Assembly: GCF_000427885.1 (NCBI RefSeq)
Contig: NZ_ATYW01000002.1
Coordinates: 379,532 to 443,531, forward strand
Length of the DNA: 64,000 nucleotides
Direction: 5' to 3'
Source of the DNA: Glycomyces tenuis DSM 44171
GTDB taxonomy: Bacteria; Actinomycetota; Actinomycetes; Mycobacteriales; Micromonosporaceae
The stretch's first letter is position 1, and each line of letters starts with the position of its first letter. The position numbers were made by a program, and so were the translations under genes. The notes beneath the pieces are model-generated. The model saw only the letters and a list, made by a program, of their open reading frames with translations. It was not told the DNA's origin and ran no database searches. Shown piece after piece: positions 36,035 to 46,005 of the stretch.

Positions 36035-36109
36035 GCGCACACCCTAGCTCTGCCCCGCGTCCTCGCTCACCGCAACGAGCGGCGGCGTGCGGGCGGTAAC
36101 GTATGGGCC

Positions 36110-39100
36110 ATGATGGCCAGGACTTCCGGTGGCTCGCGGGGGGCCGCCCGCAAGCGGACCGCCGCGCGGCGGCCCGCCGGCTCCGGCACGCGGAAACCGG
36201 CGAAGAAGGCCGCCAAGAAGGCGGCGAAGAAGAAGGCGGCCAAGAAGACCGCCCCCGCCCAGCGCGGCGGGAAGAACGCGGCGCGCGCGGCCGCGAAGCA
36301 GCGGCGCGCCGACGCGATCCCCGGCCCGCTCGAAGCCCTCGGGATGGGCCTGCGCGGGCTGTGGGTCGGCACCGCCCGCACCACCGGTTGGATGGCCCGC
36401 TCGGTCGGGAAAGAGGCCGCCACGGCCCGCGACATCGACCCCGCGCACCGCCGCGACGGGCTCGGGCTGCTCCTCATCGCCGCGGCCATCGTCCTGGCCT
36501 GCGCGGTCTGGTTCGACGTCGCCGGCCCCATCGGCGAGCACCTCGCCTTCGGCCTCGACTGGACCCTCGGCCTCGCCACCCGCGCCCTGCCGGTCCTGCT
36601 CATCCTGTGGGGCCTGCGCGTCATGCGCCAGCGCCCGCCCGAGGACGCCCACGGGCGCGCGCTCGTCGGCTGGACCGCGATCTGGCTCTCCAGTCTCGGC
36701 CTGCTGCACCTGATCTCGGGCCTGCCGACCGAGATGAGCGAGCGCATGGCCGCCGGAGGCCAGATCGGCTGGCTCGTCGGCAGCGGAATCGCGCTCGGCG
36801 TCTCCGCCTACGTCGCCTTCCCGCTGCTGGTGCTGCTGCTGCTCTTCGGCGTCCTGGTGGCCACCGCGACCCCGCTGAACCAGGTCCCCGGCAAGCTCAA
36901 GGGCCTGTGGGAACTGGCGACCGGCAAGGTCGACTCCTATGAAGACGAATCCGAGGACGCCCCCGGGCGGTCCACGCGCGCCAGCGAGGCCGCCAAGCGG
37001 CTCAAGGAGGAAGAGGCCCGCAACATCCACCGCGCCACCACCGTGCTGCCGCGCCTCTCGCCCGAGGAGGTCCCCGAACTGGGCGTCGAGGAGCCCCTGG
37101 ACCGCAAGACCGCGCCGGTGGCCGAGCCCGAACCGCGACGGGAGCCCCCCAAGCACTCCGCGCCGCCCAAACGCGTCGAGCAGCCGACCCTCTCCGAAGG
37201 CTCGGCCGCGATGGACGGCGACTACCGGCGCCCGCCGATGGACCTGCTCAAGGCCGGCGCGGTCGCGAAGAAGCGCTCGAAGGCCAACGAGACCGTGATC
37301 GCGGCCCTCCAGGAAGTCTTCGAGCAGTTCAGCGTGGACGCCGCCGTCACCGGCTTCACCAGGGGCCCCACCGTCACCCGCTACGAGATCGAGCTCGGCC
37401 CGGCCGTCAAGGTCGAGCGGATCATCCAGCTGTCCAAGAACATCGCCTACGCCGTCAAGAGCTCCGACATCCGCATCATCAACCCGATCCCCGGCAAGAG
37501 CGCGGTCGGCGTGGAGATCCCCAACGTCGACCGGGAGGACGTCGCGCTCGGCGACGTCCTGCGCTCCAAGGAGGCCCTGGCCGACGAGCACCCGATGATC
37601 GTCGGCCTCGGCAAGGACGTCGAGGGCGGCTACATCCTCACCAACCTCACCAAGACCCCGCACATGCTCATCGCCGGCGCCACCGGCTCTGGGAAAGCAC
37701 TCGCTCTCGCGACCCCTGTTCCGACTCCTGACGGCTGGTCGACCATGGGTGAACTGCAAGCCGGGGACCGGGTGTTCGACGAGCGCGGCGTACCCTGCAC
37801 CGTTATCGCGGCGACCGAGGTGATGGAAGATCGGCCCTGCTACGAGGTGGAGTTCTCCGACGGGAGCGTCATCCTCGCCGATGCCGAGCACCAATGGGTG
37901 ACCACCACGAGGGCGGGGCGAGTGCAGCGGGCACGCTGGAAGGACGACCCGTACTGGACCGAGGACGAAATCCTCTGGATCAAGGAGCGGGCGTACGCCG
38001 CGCTGTCTGAGCCGGATCGTCCCGTGTCGACCGCTGACATGCGAGCTGAAGTCGGTGATCGGTTCAAGAATGTCCTCCGCCAGGTGGTTGCGGACATCCC
38101 CCCTGGCGGCAGCGTGACGACGAGCTATATCAGGAACGGCCGCGCCATCGAGCGAACCGTGCCCGGCCGGTCACGCCATGCGGTGTACGAGGCGCTGACG
38201 GACCGCGTCGCAATGCCTGGGAGGTCTTCGAGGCGACGTGTCGCCGATCAGAGGCCCGTCACCACTGCGGAGATCGCCTCCACGCTCCGGGTGCGGTCGG
38301 GCGGTCGGTCCTGGACGAACCACGCCGTCGCGGTCGGCGGTGCCCTCGAACTGCCTGAGATCGATCTGCCCATCGCGCCTTACACGCTCGGATGCTGGCT
38401 TGGAGACGGCACTTCGGGCACCGCGGGTTTCACCTGCGCCGACGAGGACATCCTCAACCGGATCCGGTCCGACGGGTACGAGGTCACCAAGCATCCCGCC
38501 GCGCGAATGGCCTATACGATCTCGAACGCACCGGAGCGTCGGCGGAGGATCCGCGAAGCGATCGCACTCGCCGAACAAGGCGTCGGCCTGGTGCGCGCGG
38601 CTCGACACGTCGGTGTCGGCATCTCCGCGGTCTGCGCTGCGGCGAAAGGGAAGTTCGCCATTGGACGCAATGCTCGGGACGCGCTCGACTCGGCTCCCTG
38701 TACGCCGTATAAGACCATGAGCGCACTGTTCCGCGAGATCGGACCGAAGCACATTCCTGAGCGGTACCTCCGCGCCTCCGAACAGCAGCGGCGCGAGCTG
38801 CTGGCGGGCCTGCTCGATACCGACGGGACCGTCTCGAAGAGCGGGAACATCACGTTCGCCGTGACGAATGAGCGGCTGGCGCGCGATGTCCACGAACTGG
38901 TGCTGAGCCTCGGATACCAGGCCACGCTCGGCACCAGGCCGGTAAAGGGCGCCCGTCCGGAGACGTCGGTGTGCCACATGGTCAGATTCACCACTGAGGA
39001 TCGGGTCTTCCATCTTTCACGGAAAGCCGGACGGCAGCCCGCCGCGACCAGGCGGACCACTCGTGAGCGCTATATCGTCGATGTCCGTCCGACGGCGTCG

Positions 39101-40162
39101 GTACCGGTGCGGTGCATCCAGGTCGACAGTCCGAGCCGCCAGTATCTGGCGGGCCGGTCGTTCATCCCCACGCACAACTCGAGCCTCATCAACACGCTGC
39201 TGACCTCGGTGCTGATGCGGGCGACGCCCGAGCAGGTGCGGCTGCTGCTCATCGACCCCAAGCGCGTCGAGCTCACCAGCTACGAGGGCATCCCGCACCT
39301 GGTCCACCCGATCGTGACGCACCCGAAGAAGGCCTCGGACGCGCTCCAGTGGGTGGTCAAGGAGATGGACATGCGCTACGAGGACCTCGCGAAGGCCGGC
39401 GTGCGGCATGTCGACGACTTCAACCGGAAGGTCCGCTCCGGGCAGATCAAGGCCGAGCCCGGTTCCGAGCGCGAACTGCGCCCCCACCCGTACCTGCTGG
39501 TGATCGTCGACGAGCTGGCCGACCTGATGATGGTGGCGGCCAGGGACGTCGAGGACGCGGTCGTGCGCATCACGCAGTTGGCGCGCGCCGCCGGCATCCA
39601 CCTCGTGCTCGCCACGCAGCGCCCGTCGGTGGACGTGGTCACCGGCCTGATCAAGGCGAACGTGCCGTCCCGTCTGGCGTTCTCGACCTCTTCGCTGGCG
39701 GACTCGCGGGTCATCCTCGACCAGCCGGGCGCCGAGAAGCTGGTGGGGCGCGGCGACGGGCTGTTCCTGCCGATGGGCGCCTCGAAGCCCGAGCGCATCC
39801 AGGGCGCCTGGGTGAGCGACGAGGAGGTCGAGCAGGCCGTGGAGCACGCCCGCTCGCAGATGGAGCCGCAGTACCTCGAGGAGGTCACCGCGCCGCCGGG
39901 CTCGAAGAAGGAGATCGACGCCGAGATCGGCGACGACCTCGACCTGCTGTGCCAGGCGATCGAGCAGGTGGTGACCACGCAGTTCGGCTCCACCTCGATG
40001 CTCCAGCGCAAGCTCCGGGTCGGCTTCGCCAAGGCCGGCCGTCTGATGGACCTGATGGAGACGCGCGGCGTGGTGGGCCCCTCCGAAGGCACGAAGGCCC
40101 GCGACGTCCTGGTCAAACCCGACGAGCTGGAAGGCGTGATCGCCTCGATCCGAGGCGAGTGA
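36110..40162 (+). CDS. ftsK: DNA translocase FtsK, interrupted by a class 3 intein
   Basis: 1350 residues as translated; about 856 after splicing. N-terminal Lys/Ala-rich tail ([15 protein letters not shown]), four membrane helices (about 120-270), an acidic linker, then the motor. The Walker A motif GATGSGK ends at residue 529, and the host resumes with SSLINTLL at residue 1024, so the intein splits the P-loop right after its lysine. Walker B is '[19 protein letters not shown]', followed by '[17 protein letters not shown]'. The C-terminal gamma winged helix ([26 protein letters not shown]) reads KOPS-like sites. FtsK pumps DNA at the septum and activates XerCD. Without splicing the ATPase cannot work. 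A strong GC hairpin follows. Confidence 0.95.
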   Translation: MMARTSGGSRGAARKRTAARRPAGSGTRKPAKKAAKKAAKKKAAKKTAPAQRGGKNAARAAAKQRRADAIPGPLEALGMGLRGLWVGTARTTGWMARSVGKEAATARDIDPAHRRDGLGLLLIAAAIVLACAVWFDVAGPIGEHLAFGLDWTLGLATRALPVLLILWGLRVMRQRPPEDAHGRALVGWTAIWLSSLGLLHLISGLPTEMSERMAAGGQIGWLVGSGIALGVSAYVAFPLLVLLLLFGVLVATATPLNQVPGKLKGLWELATGKVDSYEDESEDAPGRSTRASEAAKRLKEEEARNIHRATTVLPRLSPEEVPELGVEEPLDRKTAPVAEPEPRREPPKHSAPPKRVEQPTLSEGSAAMDGDYRRPPMDLLKAGAVAKKRSKANETVIAALQEVFEQFSVDAAVTGFTRGPTVTRYEIELGPAVKVERIIQLSKNIAYAVKSSDIRIINPIPGKSAVGVEIPNVDREDVALGDVLRSKEALADEHPMIVGLGKDVEGGYILTNLTKTPHMLIAGATGSGKALALATPVPTPDGWSTMGELQAGDRVFDERGVPCTVIAATEVMEDRPCYEVEFSDGSVILADAEHQWVTTTRAGRVQRARWKDDPYWTEDEILWIKERAYAALSEPDRPVSTADMRAEVGDRFKNVLRQVVADIPPGGSVTTSYIRNGRAIERTVPGRSRHAVYEALTDRVAMPGRSSRRRVADQRPVTTAEIASTLRVRSGGRSWTNHAVAVGGALELPEIDLPIAPYTLGCWLGDGTSGTAGFTCADEDILNRIRSDGYEVTKHPAARMAYTISNAPERRRRIREAIALAEQGVGLVRAARHVGVGISAVCAAAKGKFAIGRNARDALDSAPCTPYKTMSALFREIGPKHIPERYLRASEQQRRELLAGLLDTDGTVSKSGNITFAVTNERLARDVHELVLSLGYQATLGTRPVKGARPETSVCHMVRFTTEDRVFHLSRKAGRQPAATRRTTRERYIVDVRPTASVPVRCIQVDSPSRQYLAGRSFIPTHNSSLINTLLTSVLMRATPEQVRLLLIDPKRVELTSYEGIPHLVHPIVTHPKKASDALQWVVKEMDMRYEDLAKAGVRHVDDFNRKVRSGQIKAEPGSERELRPHPYLLVIVDELADLMMVAARDVEDAVVRITQLARAAGIHLVLATQRPSVDVVTGLIKANVPSRLAFSTSSLADSRVILDQPGAEKLVGRGDGLFLPMGASKPERIQGAWVSDEEVEQAVEHARSQMEPQYLEEVTAPPGSKKEIDAEIGDDLDLLCQAIEQVVTTQFGSTSMLQRKLRVGFAKAGRLMDLMETRGVVGPSEGTKARDVLVKPDELEGVIASIRGE
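37697..39178 (+). mobile_element. Intein in FtsK Walker A, class 3 type, with LAGLIDADG homing endonuclease
   Basis: 494 residues. It begins [14 protein letters not shown] (no Cys or Ser at position 1) and ends in THN before a +1 Ser. Trp67 stands in block B (ADAEHQW), Cys473 in block F (VRCIQVD) and Thr492 in block G (IPTHN): the W-C-T triad of class 3 inteins, in which the block F Cys replaces Cys1 as the first nucleophile. The 19-residue Cys-Thr spacing also fits what I recall for this class. Two LAGLIDADG-like motifs lie at 'TLGCWLGDG' and '[10 protein letters not shown]', with HTH-like stretches before and between. The segment at 38041-38100 is 60% GC by hand count, against 80% at 36601-36660 in the host gene, consistent with lateral arrival. 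Confidence 0.92.
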
Positions 40163-40163
40163 G

Positions 40164-40188
40164 CCCGGCGGCCGAGCCGGCCGCCGGG
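40164..40188. terminator. ftsK terminator
   Basis: A perfect 10-bp GC stem (arms 40164-40173 and 40179-40188) with loop GAGCC begins 2 bp after the ftsK stop and precedes the stop of the convergent lipoprotein gene at 40194. It probably ends transcription from both sides. Confidence 0.7.
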
Positions 40189-40193
40189 TCCGC

Positions 40194-41294
40194 TCAGGAG
40201 AAGTCGATCTCGATCGTGTGCGTCTCCTCGCCGGAGATGGGCATCTCCACGCCCTTGTCCGGCCACGCGATCGGGCCCTTCGGGGCGAACTCCAAGGTGA
40301 ACTGGAGGGCGTCGGCGGGCACGTCGTAGCTCAGGTGGTAGGTCCTGAGCTCGCCGTCCTCGCGCCAGTCCTCGGCGGTGTGGTCGACGGCCGTGGCCGT
40401 CAGCGCCCCGTCGGGCCCGCTGACCTGCAAGGTCTCCTCGGGGTCGATCTCCCAGACCAGGCCGCTGCCCGAATGCAGCCAGATGAAGCTGACCGACAGC
40501 CTCGCCCGGTCGAGCTCGGCGACCCAGCCCTCGCCGGGGACGTAGACCGAGCGGTTGACGACGAAATTGGTGCTGTAGTTCCAGCCCTCGACCGAGTACT
40601 GGTAGTTGCCGCTCTCGAGGTACCCGTCGACCGAGTTCTCGATGTAATCGGTGGTGACCTCTTCGCGCGAACCGTGGTACAGGCCTTGGATCAGTTCGCT
40701 GCGCTCGCGTTTGCGCAGGTCGATCGCCTGGGTGCGCTCGAAGTCGGTGACCTTCAGCGAGATCGGGGCGTCCTGCGGGACCACCGCCAGGTAGGCCGCT
40801 CCGGGGGCGGGGACCTCGCCCTCGAAGGTCCACACTTCGTCGCCGATGGCGAGCTCGGCGCTGAGCGTGGGCGTGGGCTCGTCCTGGTAGGGCCCTTCGT
40901 GGCCGGGCTCGGGGGCGAACTGCACCATGGTGAACTCGTGGCCCTCGGGGGGCGGGAAGAGCGCGGTGTCCTCGCCGAACAGGTACTCGAGCTGGAAGCC
41001 CTCGGGCGGTTCGGTGAAGGAGACCACGCATTCGACGCGGAGCGCGAAGTGCGCGCCGATGAGGGTGCCCTCCTCGTCGGCCAGGCGGGCCTCGTCGCCT
41101 TCGGGGCAGACCGAGACGGGGACGTCGGTGGCGATCGTGTGGCCGGCCCGGGTGTTCAGGGAGCCGGTCGGGACTTCGCCGCACGCGCCGAGGGCGAGCG
41201 CGGCGACGGCGGCAGCGGCGGCGGCCGCCGCCCGGCGGGATCGGTCGGGGCGCGGGGCGCGCCGGTGGGCAGGGGTGATGCCAATGGGGGACAT
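40194..41294 (-). CDS. Secreted lipoprotein of unknown function
   Basis: 366 residues. A basic N-terminus and Ala-rich signal peptide end in the lipobox ALGAC, giving lipidated Cys38. The mature part is beta-rich with many aromatic and acidic residues and no family I recognise; two halves share alternating strand patterns, as in immunoglobulin-like or lipoprotein beta-sandwich domains. It is convergent with ftsK. Confidence 0.7.
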   Translation of the reverse strand: MSPIGITPAHRRAPRPDRSRRAAAAAAAAVAALALGACGEVPTGSLNTRAGHTIATDVPVSVCPEGDEARLADEEGTLIGAHFALRVECVVSFTEPPEGFQLEYLFGEDTALFPPPEGHEFTMVQFAPEPGHEGPYQDEPTPTLSAELAIGDEVWTFEGEVPAPGAAYLAVVPQDAPISLKVTDFERTQAIDLRKRERSELIQGLYHGSREEVTTDYIENSVDGYLESGNYQYSVEGWNYSTNFVVNRSVYVPGEGWVAELDRARLSVSFIWLHSGSGLVWEIDPEETLQVSGPDGALTATAVDHTAEDWREDGELRTYHLSYDVPADALQFTLEFAPKGPIAWPDKGVEMPISGEETHTIEIDFS

Positions 41295-41586
41295 AGGTCA
41301 AGCCTATGGCATGGCCCCGACGGCGATGCGGCATCATACCGCGGTATGACCTGCGCGGACGGCCGCGCCGCGCGCCCGTTTCCGCGGGGCGGAGGCATTG
41401 GGGCCGCGCTGAGCGGATTCGGGCGGTTCGGCCCGGCGCCTGGTCCGCCGCGGGCCGGTGCACCGGCCCGCGGCCCCGGTCCGAGCCGGGACGATGGGGG
41501 AGAGCTTCGACACTCTATCGTCCCCGCACGGGGCGGCCCCGCCGCCGCCCGGACGGCTTCGAGGCATCGCTAGGTACCCTTTTGAG

Positions 41587-43068
41587 GTGTCATCAGCTCA
41601 ACCGGCCGCCAAAAGCGTCGCGGTCCTCACGCTCGGCTGCGCCCGCAACGAGACCGATTCCGAAGAACTGGCCGCCCGCCTGGCGGCCGGCGGCTGGCGC
41701 ATCACCGACGACGGCGAGAACGCCGACGTCGTCATGGTCAACACCTGCGGTTTCATCGAGCAGGCCAAGGCCGAGTCCATCGACGTGCTGCTCGATGCGG
41801 CGGGCACCGGCGCGAAGGTCGTCGCCACCGGCTGCATGGCCGAGCGCTACGGCAACGAGCTGGCCGAGAGCCTGCCCGAGGCCGACGCCGTGCTCGGCTT
41901 CGACCACTACCCCGACATGGCGGCCCGGCTCGACGACGTCCTGGCCGGGCGTGAGCTCGCCTCGCATCAGCCCGCCGACCGGCGCAAGCTCCTGCCGCTG
42001 GCCCCGGCCGCCCGGCAGGACGCCGCGGCCGTCGTCCCCGGTCACTCCCGCTCCCGGCAGGCCGACGAGGCCGCGGACGTCGACGGCGCCCCGGCCCACC
42101 TGACGGTGCTGCGCCACCGCCTGTCCGAAGGGCCCGTGGCGAACCTCAAGCTCGCCTCCGGCTGCGACCGCCGCTGCACCTTCTGCGCGATCCCCTCCTT
42201 CCGCGGCTCGTTCGTCTCCCGCACCCCCGAGGAGGTCCTCGCCGAGGCCGCCTGGCTCGCCTCCGACGGCGTCAAGGAGCTCAACCTCGTCTCCGAGAAC
42301 ACGACCTCCTACGGCAAGGACCTCGCCGACCCGGCCGCCCTGGAGCACCTCCTCGAAGGGCTCGCCTCGATCGACGGGATCGAGTGGATCCGCCTGTCCT
42401 ACCTCCAGCCCGCCGAGCTGCGGCCCGGCCTGATCGAGGCGATGCTCCGCATCGACAAGGTCGTGCCGTACTTCGACCTGTCGTTCCAGCACTCCTCGGC
42501 CTCGGTGCTGCGCCGGATGCGCCGCTTCGGCTCCACCGAGTCGTTCCTGGCGCTGCTGGCCCAGATCCGCGAGCGCGAGCCGCTGGCCGGTGCCCGCACG
42601 AACGTGATCGTGGGCTTCCCCGGCGAGACCGAGGAGGACTTCGAGGAGCTCATGGGCTTCCTGTCCGCGGCCCGGCTCGACGCCACCGGCGTCTTCGCCT
42701 ACTCCGACGAGGACGGCACCGAGGCGGTCGGCCTCGACGGGCACCTCGACGAGGACGTCGTCGCCGAGCGGGTCACGCGCGTCTCGATGCTCGTGGACGA
42801 GCTGGTCGGCCAGCGGGCCGAGGAGCGCGTCGGCGAGACCATGACCGTCCTGGTCGAATCCGTGGCCGCTGCGCCAATTGACGGCTCCGCAAGCGTCGCC
42901 GTGAGCGGCGTGGACGGCCGCGGCGCCCACCAGGCGCCCGAAGTCGACGGCTCGGTGGCCCTGGTCGGCGCTGTCGAGGGCCTGGAGGTCGGCGATTTCG
43001 TGACCGCGAAGGTCGTCGACTCCCACGGCGTCGACCTGGTGGCCGAAGTCGTGGAGGAGTCCTGGTGA
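41587..43068 (+). CDS. rimO: Ribosomal protein S12 methylthiotransferase
   Basis: 493 residues from the GTG at 41587. The N-terminal UPF0004 domain begins '[19 protein letters not shown]' and contains the three cluster cysteines (LGCARN, NTCGFIE, TGCMAE). The radical SAM motif CxxxCxxC is CDRRCTFC near residue 193. A C-terminal TRAM domain is present. RimO adds a methylthio group to an Asp of S12. Between the UPF0004 and radical SAM parts is a ~35-residue Ala/Arg/Asp-rich insert typical of actinobacterial RimO. It overlaps pgsA (GTGA). Confidence 0.95.
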   Translation: MSSAQPAAKSVAVLTLGCARNETDSEELAARLAAGGWRITDDGENADVVMVNTCGFIEQAKAESIDVLLDAAGTGAKVVATGCMAERYGNELAESLPEADAVLGFDHYPDMAARLDDVLAGRELASHQPADRRKLLPLAPAARQDAAAVVPGHSRSRQADEAADVDGAPAHLTVLRHRLSEGPVANLKLASGCDRRCTFCAIPSFRGSFVSRTPEEVLAEAAWLASDGVKELNLVSENTTSYGKDLADPAALEHLLEGLASIDGIEWIRLSYLQPAELRPGLIEAMLRIDKVVPYFDLSFQHSSASVLRRMRRFGSTESFLALLAQIREREPLAGARTNVIVGFPGETEEDFEELMGFLSAARLDATGVFAYSDEDGTEAVGLDGHLDEDVVAERVTRVSMLVDELVGQRAEERVGETMTVLVESVAAAPIDGSASVAVSGVDGRGAHQAPEVDGSVALVGAVEGLEVGDFVTAKVVDSHGVDLVAEVVEESW

Positions 43069-43646
43069 AGGCCGACCCGCCCCCGGTGTCGCCGTGGAAC
43101 GTCGCCAACGTCGTCACCGTGGCCAGGATCTTCCTCGTCCCGGTCTTCGCGGTGGTCGTGGTGCTCTCGGAGATGGAGCACTCCGGCTGGCGCATGCTGG
43201 CGTGCCTGCTGTTCGTGTTCATCTCGGCGACGGACTTCGTCGACGGCTGGCTGGCGCGCTCGCGCGGCCTGGTGACCGAGTTCGGCAAGCTGGCCGACCC
43301 GATCGCCGACAAGGCCCTCATCGGCACCGCGCTGGTGCTGCTCAGCTTCTACGACGCCCTGCCGTGGTGGGTCACCGTGGTGATCCTCGTGCGCGAGCTC
43401 GGCATCACGGGCCTGCGGATGGCGGTGCTCAAGCACGCGGTGATCGCGGCCGGGCGCGGCGGGAAGCTCAAGACGGTGCTCCAGATCGCCGCGGTGGCCT
43501 GGTACCTGTGGCCGTGGCCGGAGCCGCTCGACGTGGTCGGCCCGTGGCTGATGGGCGCGGCGGTGCTCCTCACCGTCGTGACGGGAATGGATTACCTCTG
43601 GAAAGCCTTTAAATTGAAGGAGAGCGAGTCGGGGCGAACGCGCTAG
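43065..43646 (+). CDS. pgsA: CDP-diacylglycerol-glycerol-3-phosphate 3-phosphatidyltransferase
   Basis: 193 residues, polytopic. The CDP-alcohol phosphatidyltransferase signature D-x2-D-G-x2-A-R-x8-G-x3-D-x3-D is complete near residues 63-90 ([13 protein letters not shown]... [10 protein letters not shown]). It makes phosphatidylglycerophosphate for phosphatidylglycerol and cardiolipin. The GTG overlaps the rimO stop. In most relatives cinA comes next; here it is absent and clgR follows directly after 121 bp. Confidence 0.94.
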   Translation: MKADPPPVSPWNVANVVTVARIFLVPVFAVVVVLSEMEHSGWRMLACLLFVFISATDFVDGWLARSRGLVTEFGKLADPIADKALIGTALVLLSFYDALPWWVTVVILVRELGITGLRMAVLKHAVIAAGRGGKLKTVLQIAAVAWYLWPWPEPLDVVGPWLMGAAVLLTVVTGMDYLWKAFKLKESESGRTR

Positions 43647-43767
43647 GCTTGCAGGACCCGCTTAGGCTCAGCTGAACGGCGTCCCGGCCGGTAGGCTTCG
43701 CCAAGAGGGCGCAGGCCTTGCTCGCAAGCCTCGTGAACAGGGCGAAAGCGGCGTGGAGGAGAGTTCG

Positions 43768-44187
43768 ATGGTGTTGTTGCGGGAACTGTTGGGAGAGACC
43801 CTGCGTCGGCGCCGCCGCGCTCAGAAGCGGACGCTCCGAGACGTCTCCAAGCAGGCCAACGTCAGCCTCGGGTACCTCTCGGAGATCGAGCGGGGCCACA
43901 AGGAGGCGTCGAGCGAGCTTCTCGCCTCGGTGTGCGGGGCCCTCCAGGTGCGGCTCAGTGAAGTCCTCGCCGAGGTGTCGCGCGAGGTCGCGGCCCATGA
44001 GAAGCGGGACGACGCCACTCTGCCCCAGGGCCGTTCGGTCGCGGTGCTGCCGCTGCCGCGCGAGAAGGAGGCCGCCGAGGACCAGCCCCGTCGCCGCCGT
44101 CACGCCCACCCCGCTTCCATCGCGCAGGCGCATCCTCGTCACCGGCGTGGCGAAGTGACCGATTCGGTGGTCCGCGCGGCGGCCTGA
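43768..44187 (+). CDS. clgR: ClgR-type XRE-family transcriptional regulator
   Basis: 139 residues. It begins MVLLRELLGETLRRRR and has the HTH_XRE domain at about 5-65 ('RTLRDVSKQANVSLGYLSEIERGHKEASSELLASVC'), matching ClgR, the activator of clp protease, lon and recX-type genes. The C-terminus lacks the usual Ala-Ala ClpP degradation end in exact form but does end in RAAA, close to it. A GGAGGA site precedes the ATG. It is followed by pspA and pspM, the same clgR-pspA-pspM layout known in mycobacteria, where ClgR drives the envelope-stress response. Confidence 0.92.
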   Translation: MVLLRELLGETLRRRRRAQKRTLRDVSKQANVSLGYLSEIERGHKEASSELLASVCGALQVRLSEVLAEVSREVAAHEKRDDATLPQGRSVAVLPLPREKEAAEDQPRRRRHAHPASIAQAHPRHRRGEVTDSVVRAAA

Positions 44188-44305
44188 ACGCGACCGATGA
44201 TGTAGTTTTGGCGAATGAGGCGTCACCCTGTCGCACATTGTTGGCGGGGATGTCCGACACTATAAGAAAGTCGGCGTTGCAGACATCACCGAAGGGACCC
44301 CGATA

Positions 44306-45169
44306 ATGGCCAATCCGTTCGTCAAAGGCTGGAAATACATGATGGCGCTGTTCGGCGCGAAGATCGACGAGCACGCCGACCCCAAGATCCAGATCCAGCA
44401 GGCGATCGAGGAAGCGCAGAAGCAGCACCAGGTGCTGGTTGGACAGGCCGCTTCGGTGATCGGCAACCAGCGGCAGCTGGAGATGAAGCTCAACCGCTCG
44501 ATGGCCGAAGTGGAGCGCCTCCAGGCGCAGGCGCGCCAGGCGCTGGTGCTCGCCGACAAGGCGAGGGCCGACGGCGATGAGGAGAAGGCCCAGCAGTTCG
44601 AGCAGACCGCCGAGGTCCTGGCGAGCCAGCTGGTCTCCACAGAACAGTCCCTTGAGGACATGAAGACCATGCACGACCAGTCCCTCAACGCCGCCGAGCA
44701 GGCGAAGAAGGCCGTCGAGAACAACCAGATGATGCTCCAGCAGAAGCTCCAGGAGCGCACCAAGCTGCTCGGCCAGCTGGAGCAGGCCAAGATGCAGGAG
44801 ACCATCGCCTCGTCCCTGGAGTCGATGTCGCAGACCGCCGCGCCCGGCAACGTCCCGAACTTCGAGGAGATCCGCGACAAGATCGAGGGCCGCTACTCCA
44901 ACGCCATGGGCCGTGCCGAGCTGGCCAGCAACTCCGTCGAAGGCCGCCTCCTCGAGGTCAACCGCGCCACCCGCGACATGGCCGGCGCCTCCCGCCTGGA
45001 GCAGATCCGCGCCTCCCTCGAAGGCGACCAGCTCTCCGGCTCGGACAAGGCCAAGCCCGCCATCACCTCCAAGGAGACGGTCACCAACGCCCGCCTCGCC
45101 GACATCCGCGCCAGCATGAGCGACGGCGAAGGCACGCCCGAAGCCGAGGCCGACTCCACCAAGAGCTGA
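44306..45169 (+). CDS. pspA: PspA/IM30 family phage-shock protein
   Basis: 287 residues, almost entirely coiled coil (about 25-215), opened by the short amphipathic helix [19 protein letters not shown] that binds membranes. This is the PspA/Vipp1 ESCRT-III-like fold, which polymerises on damaged membranes. The Ser/Glu-rich C-terminal tail ends in ADSTKS. An AAGGGA site precedes the ATG. With ClgR and PspM on either side it should form the mycobacterial-type Psp regulatory loop. Confidence 0.95.
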   Translation: MANPFVKGWKYMMALFGAKIDEHADPKIQIQQAIEEAQKQHQVLVGQAASVIGNQRQLEMKLNRSMAEVERLQAQARQALVLADKARADGDEEKAQQFEQTAEVLASQLVSTEQSLEDMKTMHDQSLNAAEQAKKAVENNQMMLQQKLQERTKLLGQLEQAKMQETIASSLESMSQTAAPGNVPNFEEIRDKIEGRYSNAMGRAELASNSVEGRLLEVNRATRDMAGASRLEQIRASLEGDQLSGSDKAKPAITSKETVTNARLADIRASMSDGEGTPEAEADSTKS

Positions 45170-45188
45170 CCCGCCGAGAGGAACCCCT

Positions 45189-45977
45189 GTGGACGCCAAG
45201 GCCCGCAAGCACGCCGTCCGGCGCTTGCGGTCCCGGCTGTCCTCGGCGAAGTTCTGGACGGTCGTCTCCGGCGCCACCGTCACCGGCTCGGCGTTCTTCC
45301 TGCCCGTGGGCGGCGTCGTCGGATCCGACGGGATCTGGGTCGTCGCCGCCGGCTTCTCCACCGCCCTGGCGACGGTCCGCTGGCTCGACTACCGCCGCCT
45401 GGCGCGCGCCCTGCCCGCCGAGCGCGAGGCCCTCGTCCTGTACGGGCCGGCCGGTCTGCGCCAAGAGGCCCGCGGCTTCCTCGGCGAGGCTGCCGAGACG
45501 CTGCGCCGCGGCCGGATGCGCTCGCAGTTCCGCCGCAGCGCCGCCCTGGGCCCCTACCAGCGCCTCGAACGCGCCAGCGCCACCGCCGAGCAGCTCGCGC
45601 AGCGCCTCCAGGGCAACGCCGAGGCCGCCGCGGCGCTCGCCGGCGCCGCCAAGGCCGGGCCCGAGCTGCTCCGGCTGGCCTTCACCGTCCGCGACGTCGA
45701 GCAGTCGATCGCCATCGCCTCCGGCCCGAGGCAGGCGTTGCTGCGGGCCGACCGGGACCGCCTGGTCGAACGCCTGGAGACCGGGGTCGGCGCCTACGAG
45801 GACATGGTCGTTGCCGCGGGGGAGTGCCTGGCCGGCTCGGTCGGGCTGCGCGAGGCCCTGGCCGCGAACGAGGCCGACGCCACCTTGGAGACCCTCACCG
45901 ACGCCGCCGACCGGCTGCGCGCCGCAGGCGAGGCCGCCAGCGAGATCCGCGGAAAGATCCAGCTCCAATTAAGGTGA
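45189..45977 (+). CDS. pspM: Phage-shock envelope stress response protein PspM
   Basis: 262 residues. A basic N-terminus is followed by two membrane helices (about 22-62), then a long helical cytoplasmic domain rich in Ala/Arg/Glu. This matches PspM (Rv2743c-like), the membrane partner of PspA in actinobacteria. It begins 19 bp after pspA. The fourth mycobacterial member (PspN, Rv2742c-like) is missing here. The penultimate codons include the rare TTA leucine codon at 45969-45971, the codon read by bldA tRNA in streptomycetes. Confidence 0.85.
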   Translation: MDAKARKHAVRRLRSRLSSAKFWTVVSGATVTGSAFFLPVGGVVGSDGIWVVAAGFSTALATVRWLDYRRLARALPAEREALVLYGPAGLRQEARGFLGEAAETLRRGRMRSQFRRSAALGPYQRLERASATAEQLAQRLQGNAEAAAALAGAAKAGPELLRLAFTVRDVEQSIAIASGPRQALLRADRDRLVERLETGVGAYEDMVVAAGECLAGSVGLREALAANEADATLETLTDAADRLRAAGEAASEIRGKIQLQLR

Positions 45978-46005
45978 AATATCCTAATTTGATCTAATTC
46001 TCGCT

